Notes: generated from the letters alone by a model not told the origin. 64,000 nucleotides of DNA from Tenodera sinensis (GCA_030765045.1 CM060964.1:315550128-315614127); one strand, 5' to 3'; shown: positions 11,091-22,773, numbered from the stretch's first letter. Program-made: numbers and translations.

Positions 11091-11890
11091 TTTATTGATG
11101 ACGTAAAAAAAAAAAATGGTATGATATTAATTAATTTATTGGAATTATTTGGAAAATAATGTCTTTTCCAATAAAACCGCACTTTCAGTTAAATTTATAA
11201 ATATTGCACTGTACTTAATAGATACGGATGCATTTTCAAGTTATATGGCAGTGAATTATCAAAAGAAAAACTGTTCGTTGTCTTTAACTTAACACACTGA
11301 TATCTTGTGTTTGTTCATATGGCCGTTACCATATTTCAGGTAAAATGTGATAAATTACGTTGAAAATCATACAGGTATATAATATATTAGTATACACTGG
11401 TGTAATTTATCTAAAACATTTAAAATATTATGATATAAGGCCATACAACACTTCACATTTAGAATAATAGTGAAAGAAACGAAGTTAACCAAACTTAGCG
11501 CAGATGTATGGCTTTCACCGTATTTCACAGAAGAATGCAAATTGTGCACACAAAATCATTCGGGTATAGCAGATATTGATATTGTTCGATGCAGTTTACT
11601 TAGTAGTATCAGAATCAATAATCAGAATTTATATGACACGCTTTATGTGTGAATATTTAACGAAAAATTACTTTTGTGTTGAAACACTCACTGTTGCACG
11701 AACACAAACTAAAATTTTTGTTGTTCTTGTATAATCCTTCAAGTCTAGAGCTCCTAATATTTCCACAGGCACTTAGATGAATTTAGATCACAATCACATA
11801 ATAATATATGCATATTTAAGCATTAATTGATAATTATATGTGACTTTTAGCACACCAATGTAAAGCTTATAACACATTATACTAGGCCTA
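11091..11890 (-). other. Probable 5' leader of LINE A
   Basis: About 800 bp between ORF1 of LINE A and the coding end of another LINE fragment at 11891. It is AT-rich with a short A-run near 11107-11116. I found no gene, tandem repeat or TSD in it. Assigning it to LINE A is inference from position; it could include intron sequence. Confidence 0.4.
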
Positions 11891-12300
11891 CTATATGATG
11901 CTGTTAGTGTATGTGTAATCGTCCTTTAATATTGTTGACATAGTAGACAGGGTGAATTTTTCGTTGACTATTTTGTATGGAGTTCCCCAGGCATTTTTCT
12001 GAAGATAGTTGGCAGTGAACTTTTTCCAGCTATTTATTTTGTGTTTCTTTAGTGCTGCTTCATATTTTTGTTTATTTCTTCTATATATAGTCAATCTAAT
12101 TTCTTTTTCGTTGGGATTTAAGGCATGCTGGTATAAGCTTCTGGTATTCCTACATACTCTTCTTAGACGCTGAAGCACTTCCGACCATGGAACATTACTT
12201 GGTCTATTCTTTACTTTTGTTAATGGAATGCTTTTCTTCATTGGTAATTTAATCTTACTCCATAACACAATGGCTGCTTGGTTAATAAACCATGGACAGG
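11891..12300 (-). pseudogene. Fragment of a second R1-like LINE ORF2 (linker region)
   Basis: The last ~130 codons of an open frame running to 13078 resemble the endonuclease-to-RT linker of LINE A (KKHKINSWKKFTANYL, NAWGTPYKIV compare with SWDLF and IWGIPSKLV), but are clearly diverged from it. It starts abruptly near 12300, joined to a Jockey-type endonuclease, and ends at the presumed 5' boundary of LINE A. The simplest reading is a 5'-truncated R1-like copy inserted into the Jockey copy, then interrupted by LINE A. Confidence 0.6.
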
Positions 12301-13335
12301 GAAACTTTGCCAGCCACCGGATGAAGCTTGTCCCAAATAACAGATGAAGGAGTAAAACAATTAAAGGACTCCAAAAAGCAGAGCCACGTCTTCTTACTGG
12401 CCCGTATGATGCAACAAGTTCTGGTGTGCTGTTGCTTGTAGATGACCAGATTGTTGAGTGTAGAATGTCAGCAAAACACTGAAGAGCAGCTCTGCGTGCA
12501 TGAATAGCTGCCCGGCATTCGTCAGTCCACCAGGGGACCAGTAATCTTCGTGGTTGTGACGACAATCTAGGGATAGTACGAGCAGCCAAGCGAGAATAAA
12601 GTGGCCAGTTCACTTTGCTCATCTGCCAGGTGGGTACACGTGGCGAGGGCATGTAGTGTGAAAGCATGGTGATAATGCAGGGAAAATGATCGCTAGAAAA
12701 GGTATCAGAGACGACGTTCCACTGCAACCTATGTGTATGCTGTGCTGAGAAAACAGACAAATCCAGGTGCGAGAAGGTTCCGGTAGAATCAGATACAAAG
12801 GTAGGTTCACCAGTGTTAAGAACGGAGAGGCAGTTCTGTGTGGAAAACTCAGCAAGATGGGTTCCTCTTGCACATGCCCGACTTGAGCCCCAAAGAGGGT
12901 GATGGGCATTGAAGTCTCCCAACAGAAGGAAGGGTGCTGGGAGCTGAGACACTAGAGCTACAATATCAATGTCCACAAGTGGGAGTGCACAAGGCAGGAT
13001 GTACACAGAACAGATGGTGAATGAAAAGTCAGGTAAACTGAAGGTAACAGCAACAGCTTGCAAGGTAGTGGTAAGCAAGATAGGTTGTAGAAAACATCAT
13101 CTCGAATCAGGATCATGACACCCCCACGTGCAGGAGAGCCAGGTTCCGGTGGAAGGTCGAAACATACTGGAGTAAAACTAGGAAAGTTGAAGGAGTCCTT
13201 TTGACGAAGTTTGGTCTCCTGTAAGCACATGATAGTGGGAGAGAGCAATCTGGCAAGTAACTGTAGTTCTTCCCTATGTGTCAAATGCCACGTGCATTCC
13301 ACTGAAGAATGGACATCTGGAGGGAAAGGTAACAA
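12300..13335 (-). pseudogene. Jockey-like LINE D, ORF2 endonuclease domain
   Basis: Frames at 12958-13335 and 11891-13078 together give an APE endonuclease: IMCLQETKL, GGVMILIRDD, LLLGDFNAHHPLWGS, LDLSVFS, SDHFPCI, then PWWTDECRAAI. This order and spelling are typical of the Jockey clade. There is a frame change near 13080 and another near 12480, and no RT follows. Base composition is much richer in G and C than the surroundings, consistent with an element of independent history. Inactive. Confidence 0.78.
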
Positions 13336-13365
13336 GCTAAGTTCACTTGAGCAGCGGCTGGCACT

Positions 13366-14624
13366 TCAATTTGCCCTTGAAGTTTCGTGTGGGACTAGGA
13401 CTTTTAGGTGGTGGTGTTTCCTGCGCCATTGGTTCCTCTGAAGAGGCTCACTACAAGCAGAAGAAAGTGCCTGAAAATGATTGCCCATAGGCACAGGATC
13501 TCTGAGGAGGTACAGGATAATTGCCTTTCCTGCCACATCAGCTACTGGCAGAGGTCTGAGGGTCTTTAAGGGAGTTGCTTCATTTCGGCTGGACTTTAAA
13601 TTTGCATTGTTCAGTACCAACTGAGATCGATTTAGGTGCGACAGATGCAGAAGCAACTGGTAGGGTAAGGGTAGCGATGGCACTGGAGATTACAGGAAGA
13701 GTCTGCGTACTCATATCCCGCTTTTGCACTTTCACTTGTACCGTGGAACTGAAGGTACCAAATTTAAGAAGAGAAGGCTGGCAAGCTATGTGGCATTTGT
13801 GGGCTTTGCTGAAAGATAAACGTTCTTTCACTCGCAGCTCTTGTATAGCCTTCTTGTCCATAAAGCGGGGGGCAATCGCGGGATGTCACTAGATGGGCAC
13901 CCCTACAATTCACACAGCAAACAACAGATGAACAAACTGTGTTGTGGGCATCCTTTCCATACTTGGCACAAACGGAATTGCAAGTTTGCAAGACATTTTA
14001 GTGTGGCCAAAGCGTTGGCACTAAAAGCAACACATAGGACGTGGAATACATGGCCGTACAGGGATCACTTCATATCCCGCCTTAATTTTCGAAGGTAGGT
14101 CAAGCCGATCGAATGTAAGGAACAGGGTAGGGGTAGCCACCTGGACACCATCGTGTTTAGCCCTGACTCGGTAGGCCTCTATGACTTGTTGATCCGATAA
14201 AGTAACCCAAGATCTCTTCCTCTAACATGTCATCTAACAGGGGTGAGGTGATGAGCCCCTTTGAAAAGTTCAGACTACAGTGCTTCTTGACACAGATAGG
14301 ATATCTGTGGAGTAGTTTGGCCTTTAACAATTTGTCGAACTGGGCTGAGGTAAATGTGTCAATAAGAAAAGAACCATTGCGGAGTGTGGTACATGACTCT
14401 GCAGGACCGGCTATTTGATCAAGACCGGCCTGAATAACAAAAGGGTTCACTTTCACAAATGACTGAGCCTCTTCCGATCTACTGATCACCAGGTACCGAG
14501 CTGCTGATACTGCGGTTACCTCTGTTTCTTTGTGAACTTGATGTCTTTTGATTGTGGTTGTAGCCATAAAAGGTTTACTAAATTTCATCCCCCAGTGCTC
14601 CCCACCCATCATGGAGCCCAACAA
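13366..14624 (-). pseudogene. Jockey-like LINE D, ORF1 (zinc-knuckle protein)
   Basis: A decayed ORF1 spread over several frames. The N-terminal block (RYLVISRSEE, SFVKVNPFVIQAGLDQIAG, LRNGSFLIDTFT) at about 14300-14520 is the RRM-like core seen in Jockey/CR1-type ORF1 proteins. Downstream, near 14000-14040, a CX2CX4HX4C knuckle has an in-frame TAG between its first cysteines, followed by CAKYGKDAHNTVC and CVNCRGAHLVTSRDC. Frame breaks occur near 14220, 13990 and 13860. Upstream of the endonuclease ORF as expected. Confidence 0.72.
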
Positions 14625-15060
14625 GGGGTCATCCCACTGGGATGACAGGGCTACACAGGGGATACAGCAGGCTCACTGTCCCACTCACCCTGGAGTTCGG
14701 TGCATTATATAGTCCTGGCCAATTAACTAGGGGTGGGTTAGCACCTAACCTACCGTTTAGGTGAAGCAGAAGCCAAAGCAGTGTATTGGAAATGCGCACC
14801 CTCCCCGAATTCAGAAGGAAACCAGACCGGTCTCAGATAGGCATCCCTCAACCAACCAGGATAATCCTTTCCACCGTCACAGTTCTCAATGCACGGCCTA
14901 CACATGGGTGGACATTTTGACTGACTCCCTCACCACGAAGAGGAGTCCACTCCAAGGGAGTCAGTTGGCTCGGGACACCGGGTGTGCCAAACCTGTACCT
15001 ACCGAAGTAGGCCCCTGGGGGGACGGCTTAGGAGAGTTCTCCTGTTCTGGCAAAAACTGA
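14625..15060 (-). other. 5' region of Jockey-like LINE D
   Basis: GC-rich stretch directly upstream of the decayed ORF1, unlike the AT-rich sequence beginning near 15060. I take the composition change as the approximate 5' end of the element. There is no recognisable coding sequence. Confidence 0.45.
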
Positions 15061-15274
15061 ATGATAAGTGCAGAAAAATGATAGTTAGGGAACAACAGAC
15101 TGAGGTTTGACAGGACATAATAGAATAAACAGCATTGGGTCCAAGTTATAGAAAGAATAAGTAACACTGAAATATAAATCATATAGAGAAAAACAGAAGC
15201 AGAAAGAGATGGAGTGAAGATAATAGGCTGCAAGCCTTATTTGTGGAAGTTAAGAAGTAAAAGCTATAACTTAC

Positions 15275-15498
15275 ATGTTATCCTCATAGTATTTTTTCAG
15301 ACGCTGCACTTCCAACTCATGTAGTTCCAACAAGTCTTCTGTATATGTTTTAGATCTGTAAGCTGTGAATCTACTTCTCTCTTCTTCTGATACTAAGCAC
15401 TTATCCCACCAATCTTCAAGCTCTTTCCGGATTTCACCAACAAATTTTTTTATATTTTTCTGCTTTAACTGCTCGCACCTTCTTAGCTCTTCCTTCAG
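15275..15498 (-). CDS. PRC1: PRC1/Ase1/MAP65 exon (rod to spectrin-repeat region)
   Basis: This 224-bp exon is bounded by TTTGTTTAG before 15498 and a GTAAGT donor after 15275. It starts in phase 0 and ends with two bases of a codon. It encodes LKEELRRCEQLKQKNIKKF, then WWDKCLVSEEERSRF and YTEDLLELHELEVQRLKKYY, the conserved block of PRC1 proteins where the human protein reads YWDQCF ... YTESLLQLHDAEIVRLKNYY. PRC1 dimers cross-link antiparallel microtubules in the anaphase midzone; this segment passes from the rod into the microtubule-binding spectrin-like domain. It joins in frame to the exon at 46988-47152 across about 31.5 kb. The next downstream exon is not in the window. Confidence 0.9.
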
Positions 15499-15521
15499 CT
15501 AAACAAAAGATTTTCTTTATG

Positions 15522-15552
15522 CATATACACACACACACACACACACACACAT
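15522..15552. repeat. (CA)n microsatellite
   Basis: About 15 CA units in the PRC1 intron, just upstream of the exon acceptor on the minus strand. Confidence 0.95.
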
Positions 15553-15559
15553 ACATGAA

Positions 15560-15972
15560 AACAGCAATTGACATAATATAAAACTGATCAGAATAGGTTT
15601 AAAATAGTGGAACATGTTCAATTTAAGTGGAGCAATAAGTGTTTTTAAAATGTTGACAAGTGTTTTAACAAAGATTTTATAGCAACTGACTATTTCTTAA
15701 ATTGAAACACTTTTTAAAGGTAGTGTTTAATACCTGTTCTCACTGCACAGGTGTTCGACACTGATGATAAAATAAATGGGATTAAAATGTACCAGGCCTA
15801 ACTCTAGGCACTTACCAGTTATGATGACTGAGGAAAACCTCCCATTCACAAGTCCATACCTTAACCACAGCTACCCATATTGGTAAAACATATGATACTT
15901 AAGGTAACCCATGTGTGACATTTGCAAAATCAAAATTTTTTTGTCCAATTTTTAAAAATGTTATAATAGTTG
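15560..15972. other. Intron sequence without recognised feature
   Basis: AT-rich PRC1 intron. I saw no open frame, repeat or structured element beyond short A/T runs. Confidence 0.5.
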
Positions 15973-16618
15973 TGAGACAGAATATTAGAATACCCCAAAA
16001 GAACATTGTTTATGCGAATATTTGTTAAGAGTGTAATTTGTTTTTGATGTTGGTATGAGATGGTTAAATGACGAAAACGTGTTACTAATGTTCATTGTTA
16101 CGAACAATTAAGTTTGTTTAAAGACGTCATAAATATTTCCATATTTAATTTTAATATATATGTATACATATTAGAATTATATGTGTTCAATATTAATAGC
16201 AAAGGGAGAATAGCTAAAGATTGCTTCCCTAACAATGCAGGAACTATTTGATGAACGCATACGCGGATGTGTACGAGAAAGGTAGTATCACGTGAGGTGA
16301 CGCTGGACTCCTTTCACTAGCGCCTAAATATTCAAGGTGATAAGACGTATTTTGGTAGCGTGTGAACATTGTAGAACGTTTACCAGACTTTCATCAAGCT
16401 TTTGTTCCACTTTTTGAAAAAGTGGAAAGACTTAAATAATCTAAATTGGTGCTAAGAGGATTTATTTAAATGTAAAACAGAGAAAAAGTGTTAATAAAAT
16501 AATACATTGTGGTGAAGAAACATCATGTGATTTTTCATTCCATCCGTTACCACGCCCTGAGGGAAATAAGAGCAAAATCGCTCAAAATTGAAGCAACACT
16601 TCAATAAAAACAGCACCA
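15973..16618 (+). repeat. Solo LTR (TGAGACAG family)
   Basis: 646 bp starting TGAGACAGAAT and ending CAGCACCA, flanked by the 4-bp duplication GTTG (15969-15972 and 16619-16622). It resembles the LTRs at 20397-20889 and 24389-24877 and the solo LTR at 53217-53865. With a single LTR and an intact TSD, recombination between two LTRs of a full element is the likely origin. Confidence 0.9.
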
Positions 16619-16792
16619 GTTGTATTACTCAGAATTAAAATGATATGATTCAGAACATTTTATCTTGAATACTTGGAAGGAAAAAAATTCAACATTTTAT
16701 AAGCTCTTGGTAAAAATGCTGCTTGGAACATACTTCAAAGAAAGCATTTAAAATTTTACAAATAGTTCATGGTATTGTGACTAAGATAACAA

Positions 16793-16990
16793 AACCCAGT
16801 CAAATTACTTTTTTCTCACTTTATTTTCTTGAAATTCTTTTGCACAAATACAGTTCTTTCTCCATCATTAACACAGTCTTTCGTGATGACAACTCACAAC
16901 TCTTTTCTTCTCGTAATCTTGACTCAGTCCTTTCACTGTTTTTCTTGACTTTCTCTGTCTCTCATACACTAACACTTATGTTGCAATCAC
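16793..16990 (-). repeat. Fragment of element-G type LTR
   Basis: Resembles part of the LTRs at 41234-41798 and 43143-43703 (shared TTATTTTCTT, CAGTTCTTTCT, AACACAGTCT and CTTGACTCA blocks in the same order). It is truncated on both sides; near 16990 it abuts the continuation of repeat F. Confidence 0.6.
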
Positions 16991-17041
16991 TCAACACTAG
17001 TAAACCATAAGAGATAGATCAAATCTTACAATAAAAAAAAT
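16990..17041 (-). repeat. Distal piece of MITE-like repeat F (third copy)
   Basis: On the minus strand this reads GATTTGATCTATCTCTTATGG, matching the middle of the F copy near 49070-49100. With 18900-19273 it shows that the LINE between them (17042-18878) was inserted into an F copy. Confidence 0.6.
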
Positions 17042-18878
17042 TTTGTTGTTGTTTTCTAGTGCCTTGCATCTGGCAATGAAGCCATTAGCATTCGTGCTTT
17101 CCAATACTTTTGAACTGTAGTTTCTTCTGATCTTAATGCTTCACAGGTCTTCAAGTGGTCTTCGTTCATTTCTGCTGGATCATTACACAGGACACATATT
17201 GGTGAGGCTGAGATACCTATTCTGTAGAGATGACTTGCTAAGCAGTCGTGATTTGTCAATAGTCGGAAGGCTGCAACCGCTGTTTTCTTGGTCTCTGGGG
17301 GATTATATCTGGGTTGGAAAGTAGTGTAATCCATTTTTTATCTTTGGCATTTGTTTCTATTTCTTGTAGGTATGAATGAGAAAATTTTTTAATGATCAAG
17401 CATTTTATTGAGGGATATGAGAAATTGAATTTAGACTTTTGTTCTATTGTTGTGCCTTTCTTTGCAAGTGAGTCTGCAGCTTCGTTTCGCATGACTCCAC
17501 AGTGTGCTGGAATCCATTGGAGATGAACAGTCTTATTAACTTTTTGGAGTTGTGTTAACATTTTGTAGCATTCTCTAATTTTTGTTGACTTCTTTGTAGT
17601 ATTTGAACATATTCCCTGAATTGCAGCTTTAGAATCTGAAAGAATTATTGCCTTGTTAAATTTATTTAAGGGAAGATTTAATAATTGTCGGAAAGCAATG
17701 TGTATAGCCTCTATTTCTCCATCATAATTTGTTGTGTCTCTGCCAACAGAATGATAAAAGGAAAAATGTGAACACGTAACTCCAGCTCCAGTAAGGTTTT
17801 CCTTGGAGGATCCGTCAGTATATATGTGCAGCCATTCTTCTGTGGGATACCTAGTATTGATTGTTTCCAGAGCTAGAAGTTTTTGTATTTCTTTTGGTGT
17901 GTCTGATTTACTTATTTCCTCTATTAATTCCAAACTGAAGGTAGGTTGCAATAATTCCAATGGATTTTCTCTTATAAGTATATTTTCTCTGGTGTTAGGA
18001 ATGTTCAATTTGGATTTAATCTGTGTTACCTTTTCTAGGAAACTACTATGAGTTTTAAGGATTGAAGGGGGGAGGTTCTCTTCTGTCCATTTAGAGTTTG
18101 GCAGTCGTAACATTTTCTCGTGTTGGAGCAATGCTTGTTCTTCTATTTTTGTTGTTATTGATGGGGTCCATGTTAAGGCAAGCATGGCATCAATAGGTGT
18201 GGATTTAACTGCTCCAGTGATTAAGCAAAGAGCCTGATTTTGTATTTGTTCAAGTTTATTGATGTTAGCATTTGCTGCTGTTATTAAAGCTTCAGAACAG
18301 TACAAGAGGTTTGGTTTAACATACATTTTGTATGTTGTGTTAAGGACTCTCCTTGAGCAACCCCATTTAGCACCAGCTAACCTTTTCAGGATTTGCAGTT
18401 TCTTTTCAACCTTTTCTGAGATGTTTGTTATATGTTTTTTCCAACTTAGTTTTCTGTCGAAAGTGATACCTAAGTATTTGGCATCATCAACTGCTTTGAG
18501 TGGTTTACCATTATAATTTATGTTAATATTAACTGGTTTGTATTTTAGTGTAAATAATTCATAATTTGTTTTTTCCACATTGATAGTCATGAGGTTTTTG
18601 GAGCTCCATTCATGTACTTTGTTTAGGGCTGTTTCTATTGTCTTTAATTAATTCAGGTTTTTTTGAAGAGCCTGAAGTCCAAATGACTACATCGTCAGCA
18701 AATAAAGCAATTTTGGTTTCTAAAGTTTTTATTATTGATGGAAGGTCATTTATATATATGTTAAAGAGTGTTGTGCTCAGAACAGCACCTTGTGGAAGTC
18801 CTCTGTGTGTTTGTTTATATTTGGAAATGTATGTATTATATTTTGTGGCACAAAATCTTTGTGAAATAAACTGAGTTA
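17042..18878 (-). mobile_element. RNase-H LINE B, copy 1, 5'-truncated
   Basis: 3' part of an I/Jockey-superfamily LINE with RT, RNase H and a zinc-binding C-terminus, ending directly in an AAC-repeat tail (17042-17056). Copy 2 at 36228-38088 is very similar and is truncated within about a dozen bases of the same 5' point. It lies inside an F repeat; both flanks show an A-rich near match (TACAATAAAAAAAT against TACAAAAAAT), a likely blurred target duplication. Confidence 0.85.
17056..18870 (-). pseudogene. LINE B ORF2 fragment: RT, RNase H, C-terminal zinc motif
   Basis: RT tail with GLPQGAVLSTTLF and ALFADDVV near 18690-18800, thumb (KYLGITFDRKLSWKKHI), RNase H (IYTDGSSKENLTGAG ... EIEAIHIAF ... 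ILSDSKAAI ... WIPAHCGV ... NEAADSLAKKG), then CVLCNDPAEMNEDHLKTC. A two-base deletion near 18640, compared with copy 2, shifts the frame between the FADD box and the thumb. Another frame change lies near 17270-17290 ahead of the zinc motif. The stop codon is followed at once by the AAC tail, with no 3' UTR. Confidence 0.83.
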
Positions 18879-18899
18879 TATATATATATATATATGTTT
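18870..18899. repeat. (TA)n microsatellite at a LINE 5' junction
   Basis: Short TA run between the truncated 5' end of LINE B copy 1 and repeat F. Confidence 0.8.
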
Positions 18900-19273
18900 A
18901 TATATACAAAAAATGTAGATCTTACTAAAACACAATTTGTCTAAATATTTTTTTTTGTAGAGTGAACCATCTCGGAGATGGTCCTTGTTATTTGTGAGAG
19001 TTTTGAAGAGCTTATACTTCTGTCAAATGGAACATCATTATTCATTTTTTTATATGTTAACAGTGAAAAGAAAACTGAATTAGAAAGCTTTAAAAGATTT
19101 GACTATTGCTCAAAGGCTACTGTGTTCCCATATTCTCCTTGTACCTACAAGAAGATAAAGAATAGGATAATTTCTGCTAATGTTTATCTCGGCTAACATG
19201 AAGAAGATATAGGAATAAGAGCTTGTAATAATGGTTAGTACAAGAGTAGAGGAAGTCATGTAAGTGCAACACA
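18900..19273 (-). repeat. MITE-like repeat F, 5' part of third copy
   Basis: On the minus strand it begins TGTGTTGCACTTACATGAC and runs parallel to 48717-49065 and 59033-59397. It stops at GATCTACATTTTTTG where LINE B inserted. No coding content is recognised; the apparent 72-codon frame is not conserved in the other copies. Confidence 0.7.
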
Positions 19274-19533
19274 GAGTTTTTAAAAGTTTTTTTAAGACTT
19301 TTTGATCAGTTTTTTAAATTTTAAAGTTATTTTTAGTCATCCTAACAAGTTTTATAATTTGTTTATATATGCCTGATTCTTGAACAGGAAAATAAAATAT
19401 ATTCTATTTCCAAATTGTCACTCGCTACCAGCAGCTATAAGCACAATATATTGCATCATCTCTGTGTATGTGTCAGTAAGTTGTGTGGGACTCCGTTGGC
19501 ATCATAGCAACAAGGGAAAATCTCTGAGCCTTC
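19274..19533. other. Spacer without recognised feature
   Basis: AT-rich sequence between repeat F and a hAT remnant. No feature seen. Confidence 0.4.
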
Positions 19534-20160
19534 TTGTGTAAACATGTTCTCCTAGTCCAGATGGACCAGGTAACACTTTTGCTGACTTCTGAAATTCCAC
19601 AGAAAGGAAATCATTCAAGTATATGTATTTTGTTTGAACAGCCTATGTTCTTGCTATGGCCTAGTGGAATCCGGAATGAAGCCGTGCTGCTTTTGGTAAC
19701 AGATGCAGCTCCATACATAATAAAAGTGGCAAAATCAATTCAGAACTTCTATCCAAAAATGGTGCTTGTGACTTGTTTGGCACAGTCTCCACAGAGTTGC
19801 AGAACAAGTGAGGTCGTACTTTCCACAAATGGGTGCACTTATTTCAAATGTAAGAAAGATGTTTGTCAAATCCCCTTCATGCAGACAAGGGTTCAACGTC
19901 CAGGCTTCTGGTGTTCCTTTACCTCAACACCAATAATGAGATGGGGCTCTTGGTTAGAAGTTTGTTTTTACTTCTGTGAACATTTTCAAACAATGAAATT
20001 CTTTGCGAATTTGCTTGACACAGAAGATGCTAGAGCAATTGATACAGCCCAAGAAGTGTTGAAAGACGATGAACTGGAGGGAAAATTGGCTAATATTAAC
20101 GCAAACTTTGACTTTACCATCAACTATCAAGTGTCTTCAAGAAAGGGGCATATCTCTGCG
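19534..20160 (+). pseudogene. hAT transposase remnant (CGGBP1-like type), copy K1
   Basis: The frame contains LLVTDAAPYIIKVAKSIQNF, VTCLAQS, a segment out of place near 19800-19870, then RWGSWLEVCFYFCEHF and ANINANFDF. This is the DUF659-like hAT catalytic region shared with 28550-29220 and 56450-56810. Compared with those copies, the stretch after CLAQS is frame-shifted (the normal CLAHALHR signature is lost). TIRs were not found. Confidence 0.65.
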
Positions 20161-20164
20161 AAGT

Positions 20165-20396
20165 TCCATAGCATTGGTTAAGAATCAAATTGCATAAGCT
20201 TTCACGGTCGGTGTCATCAAATACAGAATGATTATTCGGGCTCGTGGGCCGTGGTCTAGTGGAAAATCTCCTTTCAGACATTTCATTCGAAGTTGCGTTG
20301 AACATCAGTAGTATGACTGTAGTACTCTGCTACTCTCGGCGACTGATACAGAACCCTTTGGTTTCACAGGTTTTATACACTTAGCATGTGTGGGTG
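20165..20396 (-). mobile_element. Penelope-like element P3, 3' part (below the inserted Ty3 element H)
   Basis: Non-coding piece that becomes continuous with 24882-25190 once element H and one GGTG duplication are removed. That piece ends a Penelope-type ORF, so this side should be its 3' UTR. A CTGATG followed by a short hairpin, GAA and GTC at about 20255-20290 on the minus strand hints at a decayed hammerhead motif, but I cannot support a fold. Confidence 0.45.
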
Positions 20397-20889
20397 TGAG
20401 ACAGAATATAAAGACCCCAATAGAAAATCGTTTATATAAATGTTTGTTAAAAGTGTATAAATATTAGAATTGTTTGTGTTCCATAATAAAAATAGGAGAC
20501 GATAATTGGGATCACTTCCCTAACGAGAAAGAACTATGTGCGCGGATGAATACTGCGGATGAAGACAAAAATGGCGGTGTGTCGTGTCAAAGTGACGCCA
20601 AGAAACGATTCAGTAGCGTCTATATGTTCAAGGTGATAAGACGTGTTTTGGTAGCATGTGAACATGGAACTTTCACCAAACTTTTATCCAGCATAAATTC
20701 TACCAAATTAAAAAAGTGTAAGGGTTTTTAAGTATTTAATATGGTGCTGAGAGTGTAAAATATCGAAGTGTTAATAAATAAATACACTGTGATAAGGAAA
20801 CATTGATATATGCATTCCATCTGTTACCACGACCTTGTAGAAAGAAAACGAGTCTCATAGCACAGCCCATTCCATTAAAAACTGCACCA
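20397..20889 (+). repeat. 5' LTR of element H
   Basis: Starts TGAGACAGAATATAAAGACC and ends CTGCACCA. Pair of 24389-24877; related to the solo LTRs at 15973 and 53217. Confidence 0.92.
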
Positions 20890-21220
20890 ACATGGCTTAC
20901 CCAACGTGGAGCTCGAATTTAGGATGGAATGCAAATTACGGGAACTGAAATCACGATAAACATCAAGTGACGCCATAGCATTGCGTCATAAGGAAAGAAG
21001 ACGCCATTAGACCATCGTGTGATATCGCCAACAGAACACTGATGAACGGATAATCAACGATACATCAGGACACCGATGCACGGATAACCAACGTGGGAAA
21101 ACACCGGAGATCATCTAGCGAAGCCAACTGCCCAGGAGACGTACATAACTGGACGAAGCAACGAAAAAAAAAAGTAGGATCAAAACTTTTTGTTTTCACA
21201 TCCAGTTTGTTTTCATTTTT

Positions 21221-22773
21221 ATGTTACTGAGAAGCGGCAAAGTAGTGGGACTTTTAACCCTAAGTGAATTGAATAAAGAAACTAAAATGTCGCGAAAAGA
21301 GATAGAAACAGGAGTGGGGGAAGGGGCAGATAGGCCTAGTTATCAAATAGAAGCAGAAGGTGAGGAACAGCTAGCAATAGGAAAAGACCAAAGGTTAATG
21401 ATGATCATGTTTGAAAAACTAGAACAGAATATGAAAGAATTAGGTCAGAAAATGGAACAAAATAAGGTAGAATTAAAGCAGGACATAGAACAAAGTTTAG
21501 GTCATAGTATAGAACAAAAACTAGAACAAAATAAAAGATGCTATATATGATATGAAACAGAGTCACTTAGAAATAAAGAATGATTTAAAATCAATTTGTG
21601 AAGAAATGAAAAAAGGGAAAGAAAGTTTGGCTAATGTAAATGATGTTGTGAATGCACTACAAAGGCAAGATGATTTAGATGTAAGTAATGTACAAGATGA
21701 GAGTTATTTGAATAATGTACAAAATGTTGACTCACCATACAGAGAAAGAGGTTCACAACCAAACAATGACACAACACATAACACATGTTACACTAACAGC
21801 ATATTACATGAAATTACACCACCTACATTTGACGAGGAGAAGGGAGACGATCCAAAACTCTTTGTTAAAGAGATGGAAGAGTATTTTAAAGTGAAAAGGA
21901 TACCAAATGAGCTTAGGATGATGATAGTCAAGAAAAGCTTAAAAAACAAGGCATTAGAATGGCTCAGGTTAACACTAGCTGGTCATGAGTCGTATAACTC
22001 ATTTCAGAAATTTATTCCTATCAAGGTATTGGGGCCCAGCTAAACAAAACCAAACTAGGGTAGAGCTAGCGACAGGTAGATATGATCCAACCAAAGGGTT
22101 ATCGCTAGTCGATTATTTTATGAAAGTAGCCAACAAAGGAAAGCTATTAGACCCCAACTTGTCGGAAGCAGAACTAATTACCAGCATAACAAGACATTTC
22201 CCAGACACAGTGAGAACAGGGTTAATTGTTGCGAGGCCAGTAGATTTTGCAGATATGATAGAATTGCTGACAGCCTTCGAAACACAAAATGGTCGGCCTA
22301 ATGAGCATAGACATAGGAACGGTCACCCAAACTCACCCATCTTAAACCGGAGCACGGCTACGAACAACCAGAGTGAGGGAGAAGATAGAAATACTAGGAG
22401 CACCCATGAAAGGGGGAGAGGGGCACACCATTTCCCACAACCACATAATCTTGGCGAGAGGATGGAGAACACAAGACAGCGGTACCACGACACAATACCA
22501 AGGGGTGAATCGAGATACAGAACATATACATATGATCGTGGAAGACCAGGAGATCGTACCCATCAGGTGAACCACATACGATTCTGTAGGGAATACTTCA
22601 ACAACCAAAGACCGTCATACAACAGAGGTTCACGCCAAAGGGACAGAGACCAATGGTACACTGGCAACATAAGACAGCAGGAAGTAGATGAAAATGTGCC
22701 ACATAGGGTAGATGCTGCACAAAATACAGAAACAACAATCACCACCAACACTCAGGGAAATTACAACAACTAA
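21221..22773 (+). pseudogene. Gag of element H, frameshifted
   Basis: Three overlapping frames give one Gag. An N-terminal coiled coil with EQNK-type repeats (21221-21550) is interrupted by a shift near 21545. The capsid-like domain starts at 21790 (EITPPTFDEEKGDDPKLF ... VKRIPNELRMMIVKKSL), with another shift near 21990-22015 (FLSRYWGPAKQ resumes in a new frame). The tail to 22773 is basic and R/N/H-rich. Order and motifs parallel Gag of Ty3 elements 1 and 2. Nothing like a zinc knuckle is seen. Confidence 0.8.

Larger units (their letters stand above)
1..11890 (-). mobile_element. R1-clade non-LTR retrotransposon (LINE A), split by an LTR element
   Basis: This is a two-ORF LINE on the minus strand: a 5' leader, ORF1 with CCHC knuckles, ORF2 with an APE endonuclease and reverse transcriptase, and a C-terminal CCHC motif. 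The endonuclease style (QEPY, ADANA followed by WW, SDHN), three cysteine clusters in ORF1, no RNase H and a CX2CX7HX4C tail fit the R1 clade. A Ty3-type element (1310-7564) interrupts ORF2 just before the YADD catalytic box; the two halves meet in the same reading frame once the insert and one 4-bp duplication are discounted. The 3' end lies near or beyond base 1. The 5' limit near 11890 is inferred from where a different LINE begins. Confidence 0.85.

Noticed and set aside
18978..19196. 72-codon plus-strand frame as a small gene
   Set aside because: It lies antisense within repeat F and is not open in the other two F copies.
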